Positions 1 through 5,762 of a DNA stretch of 62,280 bases are shown here, one piece after another. The stretch is from Candidatus Riflebacteria bacterium HGW-Riflebacteria-2. GTDB lineage: Bacteria; Muiribacteriota; Ozemobacteria; Ozemobacterales; Ozemobacteraceae. How positions within the stretch are numbered: the first letter of the stretch is position 1; each line of letters opens with the position of its first letter. The notes under the pieces are model-generated. The model made no database searches and had not been told where the DNA came from. It saw only the letters and a list, made by a program, of their open reading frames with translations. The translations under genes and the position numbers were made by a program. The DNA lies in assembly GCA_002839435.1 (NCBI GenBank), contig PGYA01000024.1, forward strand, positions 1 to 62,280, given 5' to 3'.

Positions 1-522
1 GCCGGCTATCAGCACGGTAACGTCGGTGGCAGCGACACGCGCGGCCATTTCGAGAATCTTTTTCATGTTCGGCGACGCGCAGGGAAAAGGATCGGCAGCA
101 ATTCTGGCAGCGACTTTGCGGTTCTGCTGGCGTTTGAGACGCGACAGTTCGAGTACCCGCTCAACCGTGTTAACGAGATCGTCAACGTGTGGCAACGGCT
201 TGGTCAGGTAATCGGCAGCGCCTTCTTTTACCGCGGCAACTGCCGAGGCAATCGAGCCATGCGCGGTCAGAAAAATTACCGGCAGTTCGGGGATTTTTTT
301 TAACAGCCGCGCCATCAGTTCGCGACCGTCCATCCCCGGCATCATCAGATCGAGCACGGCTACATCGATCGAACGGCGCAGAATAATCTCGAGAGCCTGT
401 TCGCCAGAACCTGCCGCCAGCACTTCAAACCCGGCGTCTTCAAGCACGGCCCTGATCATATTGCGATAAGAGGCTTCGTCATCGGTAACCAGTATGGTAG
501 CGCGATAATCCTTGTTCTTCAT
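1..522 (-). CDS. NtrC-family sigma-54-dependent response regulator (C-terminus cut by window edge)
   Basis: Translating the minus strand from the ATG at 522 gives 174 residues that run off the window. Residues 8-120 form a receiver domain: acidic pair D14/D15, phosphoacceptor D58 (in VLDLMMPGMDG), T86 and K108 followed by Pro. Residues from about 145 (PCASPNMKKILEMAARVA) and the last ones (TVLIAG) match the start of a sigma-54 AAA+ ATPase domain just before its Walker A loop. The ATG overlaps the TGA of the upstream kinase gene as ATGA, so the two are translationally coupled. As an NtrC-type activator it should bind upstream sites and activate sigma-54 RNA polymerase. The nearest fitting target is the promoter at 2254-2270. 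The DNA-binding domain lies outside the window. Confidence 0.93.
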   Translation of the reverse strand, partial: MKNKDYRATILVTDDEASYRNMIRAVLEDAGFEVLAAGSGEQALEIILRRSIDVAVLDLMMPGMDGRELMARLLKKIPELPVIFLTAHGSIASAVAAVKEGAADYLTKPLPHVDDLVNTVERVLELSRLKRQQNRKVAARIAADPFPCASPNMKKILEMAARVAATDVTVLIAG

Positions 523-1937
523 TCTGTTTTCCTGAGTTTCAGTTCAGCCACAATTTCTCCGGGAGCAGCGTTAGCCAGGCGCAGAGAGCCTCCCTGCTGC
601 ACGGCAAGCCGACGACTGACCGGCAAACCAAGCCCGTATCCCTTGACCTTGGTAGACACAAAGGGCGTGAAAACATCTTCCAGCATTTGTTCAGACATAT
701 AGCCAGCACGGTTGTATACGCGCAAAGCTACGACATCAGCTTCGACAGCGATTTCAAGACGAACGGCGGCCGGGTCTTCTGCTGCATCCAAAGCGTTTTT
801 GAGAAGATTGAGCAGAATCTGCCTGATCGCATTCTCGTCAGCAAGACATTCAGCCGGCGCGGCACCAGCTGGAGCGGCTATTCTGCCGGCAGGCAACTGC
901 TGATTAAACATGCGCAGGGTATCTTCGACTACAGCGGTCAGATTCAGCGGCAGAATGCGGCATTCCTGCGGCCGCGCAAAGTCGAGAATACTGCGCGTGA
1001 GTTCCTCGAGACGAAAGGTTTCCTGCTCGATGGTATTGGCCATTTCAGCCCTGTCGGCATCCTGCCCGTCTCTGAGCTTTTTCTGAAGCAGCTGCGCCAT
1101 ACCACGTATTGCGCCAAGCGGGTTCTTGATTTCGTGGGCAAGTCGCGCCGACATTTTGCCGATGTCTGACAGATGTGATTCTTTCTGCAACATTACCTTA
1201 AGCCTGGTGGTGCGCGACTGCAGCAGCGATATGATTACCCAGAGCAGGGAAAAAACCAGCCAGACGCCCGGCCAGAGGTATTTCTGCAGAATGAGTGGCT
1301 GCACAATCGAGCGGTCAGGGCCGCTGAATACAAGATAGATACTCAAACGCTCAGAATCTGGAACACGCTCGCCTGATTGCTCGTCAAATCGTTGCCGACC
1401 AGGGCCCATGCCGCGACCGCCGCCGCTTCCCGGCCCGCCACCATGCCGCATTCCGGTCTGGGCACCAACAGAAGAGGCCGCATTATGACCAGGCCCGGTG
1501 ACCCGTCGGTACAATGCAGTATTTGCGTTGAGTATGACCGCTTCACGATCAGCCGGAAGCAATGAAAGATCGACGAGGTAATCCGGCTCTCGGCTGAAAC
1601 TTGCGATCATTCTGCTTCCCTGCATGATACCGGCCGCGAGAATTTCTTCGTCTTCGAGCAGTTGTTCCGAAAACAGCTCTGGCTGCTGAAGCAGCAGCAT
1701 CGGACTCAGATTACCCTCATGTATAACCCGGGTATACAGGGCGCGACCTTCTTTCTCTGCGGCCCATTGCAGAAGAACATCGATCTGCTCGTTATTCCAA
1801 CGGCTCATCAACAAAGCGAGAACACCAGAAGCAATGACCAGCACAGTAATCAGAGCAACGACGGCAAAGCGATCCAGTCTGGCGACAACAGCATGTTCTG
1901 CGCTGGAATTATTATTTGATTGATTGTTTTCAGGCAT
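519..1937 (-). CDS. Membrane sensor histidine kinase, partner of the adjacent NtrC-type regulator
   Basis: 472 residues. Transmembrane segments at about 24-46 and 220-240 flank a periplasmic region that carries an unusual Gly/Met/Arg/His-rich stretch at about 160-182. The HisKA H-box is SARLAHEIKNPLG with H268. The HATPase domain has an N-box at 368-383 (N377, N381), an F-box (VFTPFVSTK, about 422-430) and a GYGLGL box at about 433-438. The usual DxGxG box is replaced by a YNRAG variant, a degeneracy seen in some NtrB-like kinases. I see no PAS or HAMP domain. The architecture resembles ZraS-like envelope kinases, though the signal cannot be read from the sequence. It is the first gene of a two-gene operon, with a 4-base overlap with the regulator. 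Confidence 0.93.
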   Translation of the reverse strand: MPENNQSNNNSSAEHAVVARLDRFAVVALITVLVIASGVLALLMSRWNNEQIDVLLQWAAEKEGRALYTRVIHEGNLSPMLLLQQPELFSEQLLEDEEILAAGIMQGSRMIASFSREPDYLVDLSLLPADREAVILNANTALYRRVTGPGHNAASSVGAQTGMRHGGGPGSGGGRGMGPGRQRFDEQSGERVPDSERLSIYLVFSGPDRSIVQPLILQKYLWPGVWLVFSLLWVIISLLQSRTTRLKVMLQKESHLSDIGKMSARLAHEIKNPLGAIRGMAQLLQKKLRDGQDADRAEMANTIEQETFRLEELTRSILDFARPQECRILPLNLTAVVEDTLRMFNQQLPAGRIAAPAGAAPAECLADENAIRQILLNLLKNALDAAEDPAAVRLEIAVEADVVALRVYNRAGYMSEQMLEDVFTPFVSTKVKGYGLGLPVSRRLAVQQGGSLRLANAAPGEIVAELKLRKTE

Positions 1938-2128
1938 TCTTAATATCCGATCAGATACAAAATTTGAGTGAACAGATTATGTATCGCAAGTTCTGTTCCT
2001 GAAAGTATTCATCTGTTAAGGCAAAGTATGCACACTGGTCAAGTCTCGGCCAGACGGTAGTCTTCTGTACTTTCAGTATACTCCGGTTAAATTCTGCTTC
2101 AACACAACCATCAAAACATAGCATAAGG

Positions 2129-2175
2129 GTGCAAAGATTTGCACATTTATGGTGAAAAGGTCTGCACTTTTGCAC
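2129..2175. promoter_or_regulatory. Tandem upstream activator sites for an NtrC-type regulator (predicted)
   Basis: Positions 2129-2144 read GTGCAAAGATTTGCAC, a perfect inverted repeat with 7-base arms. A second copy at 2152-2167 matches it at 13 of 16 positions. A further perfect half-site TTTGCAC ends at 2175. The two full copies start 23 bases apart, roughly two helical turns. They lie about 106-152 bases upstream of the transcription start expected from the sigma-54 promoter, the usual distance for bacterial enhancer-binding protein sites. That the neighbouring regulator binds here is inference. Confidence 0.72.
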
Positions 2176-2253
2176 GATAGATTAAGCAGGCAGATCGACC
2201 GGGCAAATGATAAAAACGGCTCTGAATCTAACTTTTCAGACTAATTCAAGAAA

Positions 2254-2270
2254 CTGGCACGGCGGTTGCA
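2254..2270 (+). promoter_or_regulatory. Sigma-54 (RpoN) -24/-12 promoter
   Basis: The sequence CTGGCACG, four bases, then TTGCA matches the sigma-54 consensus (YTGGCACG-N4-TTGCW) at every conserved base. The GG at 2256-2257 and GC at 2268-2269 are correctly spaced. The expected start near 2281 leaves a 5' leader of about 30 bases before the TTG start at 2310. A sigma-54 promoter beside an NtrC-family regulator is strong context. Confidence 0.88.
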
Positions 2271-2309
2271 ATTACATTGATGTTCGAAAATCAAACTGGA
2301 GATACAAAA

Positions 2310-3002
2310 TTGAAAAAGTTCTTTCTTTTCGCGTTAATGGTCAGTGCAATGATGGTTTTTACCGGCTGCGCCGGCAATGGTTCTGGAACTGGCACAGAAG
2401 ATATGGCGTCGGTACTTTCGAGTGACGATATTGCCGGCATCGAAGCCAGTCTGCTGGCCGACCGCGTATTGGCAGCCTCTGTTGTCAGCGACGGTGACCC
2501 CAGCCTGCTGGCATCTGTCGGAAGCAGCGAAGGCATGATGCGCTATCGCAATCGCCAGTATCGCTCACAGAACGGTGAAGCCGGCTTAGGGCTACAGCGC
2601 GGAACTGGCAGTTGCATGGCAATAGTTTCTGCCAACAGCATGAGTGTCGGCCTTGAACAGTGCTCGATCGAAAAGCTCGAGACCGGCGAAATCGTTATTA
2701 CCCGTGGCAACGGCACAGCGATTACGATTCCGGCTCCTGATGAATCAGGAGATGTCAGTAGCCTGACCGTTGGCGAAATAATCTGGGAAGTTACCTACGG
2801 CGATGACGGCGAGCCGCTGGTTGAAATCAAAAATACCAGGTCGGGTGTCAAGCTCAACATCAATGAAAGCGACGATGGCACCCTCACCATAGTGCGCGAC
2901 CTGTCGGAAGTATTTCGCGGCAGATGGGCTGAGAACGGCGATCTTGAACTTAATGACAATCAGGGTAAAAGATTCAGATACAGATATGGCAAGGCAAACT
3001 GA
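2310..3002 (+). CDS. Secreted lipoprotein of unknown function under sigma-54 control
   Basis: I place the start at TTG 2310, preceded by GGAGA at 2298-2302. In-frame starts at 2277 and 2280 lie upstream of the expected transcription start. From TTG the protein (230 residues) begins MKKFFLFALMVSAMMVFTGC, a good lipoprotein signal with the lipobox FTGC. The mature part is Ser/Gly/Asp-rich, then carries a region with two cysteines (about 105-125) and predicted beta strands (EIVITRGNGTAITIPAP; EIIWEVTYGDDGEPLVEI; TLTIVRDLSEVFRGRW; LELNDNQGKRFRYRY). I do not recognise the family. It is co-transcribed with the next gene, 38 bases downstream. By position it is the main output of the divergent two-component system. 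Confidence 0.82.
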   Translation: MKKFFLFALMVSAMMVFTGCAGNGSGTGTEDMASVLSSDDIAGIEASLLADRVLAASVVSDGDPSLLASVGSSEGMMRYRNRQYRSQNGEAGLGLQRGTGSCMAIVSANSMSVGLEQCSIEKLETGEIVITRGNGTAITIPAPDESGDVSSLTVGEIIWEVTYGDDGEPLVEIKNTRSGVKLNINESDDGTLTIVRDLSEVFRGRWAENGDLELNDNQGKRFRYRYGKAN

Positions 3003-3040
3003 AGGCTGAATCATCGAAATAAATCACAGGAGGCAGGGAT

Positions 3041-3511
3041 ATGAAAAACCTAAGTATCGTTCTGGCAGTAGTTCTTCTTCTTGGAGTTGGCATCGTGTAT
3101 GCTCAGGACAGTAACGTAGCTCAGAACCAGGGTAGAATGCGCGGCAATAGCCAGCGGGCATTGCTCAATCAGAACTCGCAGACCCAGTCTACAATCGCAG
3201 CTCAGACATCGAACACTGCGACCCCAACCCAGGGTGTTATCAAAAGCGAAACCTGTGACGGCACTGGCCGCGGCTATGGTGACGGCACAAAACCCCAGCC
3301 CAAAGATGGCACCGGTTTCGGAGCCAAGACACAGAAGCGCCAGCAGCGCAACGCGAAACTCGGTAACGGTCAGGGCAACGGTCAGCGCAAAGGCCAGGGG
3401 AAAGGCGCCAAAGACGGTTCCGCCCAGCGCGCCAGACGCCAGCTGCGCGACGGTTCGTGCGGCAACCAGAACACCAGCAACACAGTTCCCAGTACAACCG
3501 AAAGCAAGTAA
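3041..3511 (+). CDS. Small secreted Gly/Gln/Lys-rich protein with DGTG repeats
   Basis: 156 residues with a clear signal peptide (cleavage near VYA|QDS, about residue 21) and a strong ribosome binding site (AGGAGG, 3029-3034). The mature protein is low-complexity: Asn/Gln-rich, then a CDGTGRGYGDGT and KDGTGFG segment (residues about 69-93), then a basic Gly/Gln/Lys stretch. One cysteine opens the DGTG segment and another lies near the C-terminus, which could form a disulfide. DGTG-type turns resemble metal-binding or short Gly-rich families, but I cannot name one. It is the second gene of the sigma-54 operon. A small periplasmic protein controlled by a divergent kinase/NtrC pair recalls ZraP next to zraSR, by layout only and not by sequence. 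Confidence 0.8.
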   Translation: MKNLSIVLAVVLLLGVGIVYAQDSNVAQNQGRMRGNSQRALLNQNSQTQSTIAAQTSNTATPTQGVIKSETCDGTGRGYGDGTKPQPKDGTGFGAKTQKRQQRNAKLGNGQGNGQRKGQGKGAKDGSAQRARRQLRDGSCGNQNTSNTVPSTTESK

Positions 3512-3538
3512 CTCAACTCTCTCCCTCTCACTTTGCAG

Positions 3539-3574
3539 ACCGGCCGGGTAACCCCGGCCGGTTCTGTTATTTTC
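3539..3574 (+). terminator. Rho-independent terminator of the lipoprotein operon
   Basis: The stem ACCGGCCGGG (3539-3548) pairs with CCCGGCCGGT (3553-3562) around a TAAC loop and is followed by a T-rich tract. It sits 27 bases after the stop of the small secreted protein and could also serve the convergent receptor gene. Confidence 0.85.
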
Positions 3575-3612
3575 AGACAAATGTGTATGAGTTATGACAG
3601 CCAAAGGCCAGC

Positions 3613-5475
3613 TTAAAAAAATGCTTCGAGAGCCAGAGTTAAGCGCCGGCCGGGCCTGGTATAGCCAAATACACGTTGCTGCTCAGCATCGGTCAGATTC
3701 AGCAATCCGGCTTCAAATGAGCACTCTTTGAAATTATGCCGCAAAAAGAGCGAAATATCATGGCTGTCTGGCGCGCAACGGGTGTTTTCGGCGTTCTCCC
3801 AGACCGGGCCCCACCATTGGCCGCGACATGTCCAGGTTGTCGAACCGGTTTTACGCTCGACAACCGCAGTTGCCTGCCGGCTCGCGATTCCCGGAATCTG
3901 GGTTCTGGTGCTTTCGAGACGGGCACGGTCAAGCATGACAAAATCGGCAGCAATATTGCAACCAGCCAGTTCAAGCTCTGACAGCGAAATCTGATGCGAA
4001 GTGATTCTGGCACGATCGAGATTTGCCGCTTTCATTCCCCAGGTATAGACCGGGTCAGTGGTAGCTGTCGTGCCGATCAGGTCTGAAACGTAGTATTGCG
4101 TTGCGCTTACTGCCAGGTGGCCAACGCGACCGGCATTACCGGCTACCGAGAGGGCGACCGACGACGAGAACTCAGGCCCGAGCTCAGAATCACCATAAGC
4201 CGGGTAAAACCTTTCATTCAGAGCCGGCATTCTGAAAGATTTTCCCCAGGCGGCGCCGACGTCAAGCCCGCCGATCTTATGCTGCAAAGCGAGGTTGCCG
4301 GTTTCGACAGAACTCTGGCTCTGCGCTTTATCGTGGCGAAAAACGGCATTCAGACTGGTAGCAGCGCCGATTTTACTTTCACAGGCAAGCAGGCCGGCAG
4401 CATCGGTTTCTCGAACCGAGAACAGACCGGCGTTTTCGGCGCGCACCTCGGTGCGGGAAACCTCAATCATCCAGTTCTGCCGGTTGCGCACCAGACTTCG
4501 ACTGACTGCCTGCCGCTGTTGACTGGCTTCGAGGCCATATTCATTGAAAGGGTCGCTTTCATCGATTCCGGTAAAGGCGGTATGGCCAAAGGCATGGGTC
4601 AGTCGCATTTCTCCGTCAGCAAAGGTTTTTATCAGGCCGGTATTGAACTGGCTGCCAATCTTTTTCTGTCTGAATGTCAGACTGTCAACCGGCAACCCGC
4701 TCACGAAGTCGAAACCGTCGAGATCGGTTCGGCTGCGGTTGAATTCTGAACTCATCTGCAACTGCCAGGCCGGCCCCATCGAGGCCTCCATCGCCAGATA
4801 CGCGTTATCGAGGGCAAAAGCATCGCGCTCAGTATTGCCGTTTTCCTGAGCGGCGGCCGAAATACCCGGTGTGTTGAAACGGCTCAGGCGAACACCTATT
4901 TTGGCTTTCCCGGGTGTTATGCTGGTTTCAACTGCATGACCCTGGCCGCCATGACCGTCGGTCCAGACGCGAATTCGGCCAGAATCGGGAAATCGGCTGG
5001 TCAGGCGCAGAGTGCCACCGATACTGCTGCTGCCCCACAAGGTCGCCCGGTTTCCCTGCCAGAACTCGGCCGTCTCGAACTGCAGAGTCGAAAAATCGCC
5101 GATATCGGGAGTTCCGGTAAAGGGGTCGTTGACCGGCAGACCATCTTTAACGACAAGAACCTTGTTGCCGGAAAGCCCGCCCGAGCTCATTCCGGCCACA
5201 GTGCCCGGCCCGCCGCTGCTACGCAGATGCAGCCCCAGCTGACCGTCGAGAGCTTCAGACAGGGTGGTTTTACCGGTTGCCGGCAATACCTCGAAAAACA
5301 GCTCTTCGGCTGGTTTGCCGGTAATGGTGTCGGGGTGGTTCCAGGCAGGGGCCGTAACTTCGATGGTGCCGAGGTCATATTGCATCTGGTCGGCCGGCTG
5401 GGTGTTCTGAGCAAATGCAGATTGCCACGGGAAAAGGAGAACAAAAATGGGAACAAGAAAATGTTTTTTGAGCAT
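3613..5475 (-). CDS. btuB: BtuB-like TonB-dependent outer membrane receptor for cobalamin
   Basis: The start is placed at the ATG at 5475, which gives the signal peptide MLKKHFLVPIFVLLFPWQSAFA and has a GAGGTGG ribosome binding site 9 bases upstream. The reading frame stays open through part of the leader but that part is riboswitch RNA. The 620-residue product has a TonB-box-like segment (GTIEVTAP, about residues 36-43), a plug domain (LSEALDGQLGLHLRSSGGPG to GGTLRLTSR, about 70-170) and a long beta-barrel ending in aromatic residues (LALEAFF). The length is close to that of BtuB. The upstream cobalamin riboswitch decides the substrate call: import of vitamin B12 or a related corrinoid. No BtuFCD transport genes are in the window. 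Confidence 0.88.
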   Translation of the reverse strand: MLKKHFLVPIFVLLFPWQSAFAQNTQPADQMQYDLGTIEVTAPAWNHPDTITGKPAEELFFEVLPATGKTTLSEALDGQLGLHLRSSGGPGTVAGMSSGGLSGNKVLVVKDGLPVNDPFTGTPDIGDFSTLQFETAEFWQGNRATLWGSSSIGGTLRLTSRFPDSGRIRVWTDGHGGQGHAVETSITPGKAKIGVRLSRFNTPGISAAAQENGNTERDAFALDNAYLAMEASMGPAWQLQMSSEFNRSRTDLDGFDFVSGLPVDSLTFRQKKIGSQFNTGLIKTFADGEMRLTHAFGHTAFTGIDESDPFNEYGLEASQQRQAVSRSLVRNRQNWMIEVSRTEVRAENAGLFSVRETDAAGLLACESKIGAATSLNAVFRHDKAQSQSSVETGNLALQHKIGGLDVGAAWGKSFRMPALNERFYPAYGDSELGPEFSSSVALSVAGNAGRVGHLAVSATQYYVSDLIGTTATTDPVYTWGMKAANLDRARITSHQISLSELELAGCNIAADFVMLDRARLESTRTQIPGIASRQATAVVERKTGSTTWTCRGQWWGPVWENAENTRCAPDSHDISLFLRHNFKECSFEAGLLNLTDAEQQRVFGYTRPGRRLTLALEAFF

Positions 5476-5525
5476 GGGTCGTCGCCACCTCACTGAAAAT
5501 TTATCAGAACCAGGTCCTGACAGGA

Positions 5526-5664
5526 CTTTGAGGTATTCCGGCTTCCGGATCATTCGCATGCCCGGTCTTCCCATCGATTCGACAGTGACCACAGCTGGGC
5601 TTTTGTCCCCGGTTACGGCGACGGACTCGCGCGAGACTCACACTCGCTTCCCTCATCGGCCAGT
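5526..5664 (-). ncRNA. Cobalamin (adenosylcobalamin-type) riboswitch
   Basis: Read on the minus strand, the leader has the conserved blocks in order: CACTGGCC, GATGAGGGAAG, a short GAGTG/GAGTC hairpin, GTCCGTCGCCGTAACCGGGG, AAAAGCC, GGTCACTG, ATGGGAAGACC, and a B12-box-like GGAAGCCGGAATACCTC at 5529-5545. The order and spacing match known cobalamin riboswitches. The last bases, ACCTCA (minus strand, 5529-5534), are complementary to TGAGGT (5487-5492), which overlaps the ribosome binding site of the receptor gene. This suggests control at translation. A short GTCCTG/CAGGAC hairpin lies between the two. Boundaries are approximate. Confidence 0.88.
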
Positions 5665-5668
5665 GGCG

Positions 5669-5697
5669 ATACTATACCCACCGCAGCTTTCCTGCAA
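5669..5697 (-). promoter_or_regulatory. Promoter of the riboswitch and receptor transcript
   Basis: On the minus strand TTGCAG (5697-5692), 17 bases, then TAGTAT (5674-5669) form a plausible sigma-70-type promoter. The expected start near 5662 lies right at the first conserved riboswitch block, which supports the call. Confidence 0.6.
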
Positions 5698-5705
5698 GCA
5701 ATTTA

Positions 5706-5735
5706 TTGGTCACGGTTGAGGTATTCTGTTACAAT
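5706..5735 (+). promoter_or_regulatory. Promoter of the tandem propeller genes
   Basis: TTGGTC (5706-5711), 18 bases, then TACAAT (5730-5735) lie 28 bases upstream of the start codon. The -10 region and leader (TTCTGTTACAATC ... AAGCGAGGGGGGA) recur almost unchanged before the next paralogue (TTCTGTTAAAATC ... AAGTAAGGGGGA), so this block was duplicated with the gene. The promoter is divergent from, and close to, the riboswitch promoter. Confidence 0.5.
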
Positions 5736-5762
5736 CCAGAGAAAACAAGCGAGGGGGGAATG

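Larger units (their letters stand above)
1938..2309. other. Divergent regulatory region between kinase and lipoprotein genes
   Basis: This gene-free stretch of 372 bases separates the two-component operon (leftward) from the lipoprotein operon (rightward). It holds tandem enhancer-like repeats at 2129-2175 and a sigma-54 promoter at 2254-2270. A 74-codon minus-strand reading frame at 1951-2175 has no ribosome binding site, an unlikely Cys-rich composition, and overlaps the repeats, so I do not call it a gene. Confidence 0.7.

Noticed and set aside
1951..2175. Minus-strand frame of 74 codons upstream of the kinase gene
   Set aside because: It has no ribosome binding site, an unlikely composition, and covers the tandem activator sites.
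3050..3604. Minus-strand frame of 184 codons opposite the small secreted protein
   Set aside because: It is the shadow of a low-complexity gene that has a signal peptide, ribosome binding site and terminator on the plus strand.
4096..4749. Plus-strand frame of 217 codons inside the receptor gene
   Set aside because: The barrel coding sequence on the minus strand explains it; no ribosome binding site or known motif.
5476..5592. N-terminal extension of the TonB receptor
   Set aside because: The 39 extra codons read the riboswitch, lack a ribosome binding site and would bury the signal peptide.
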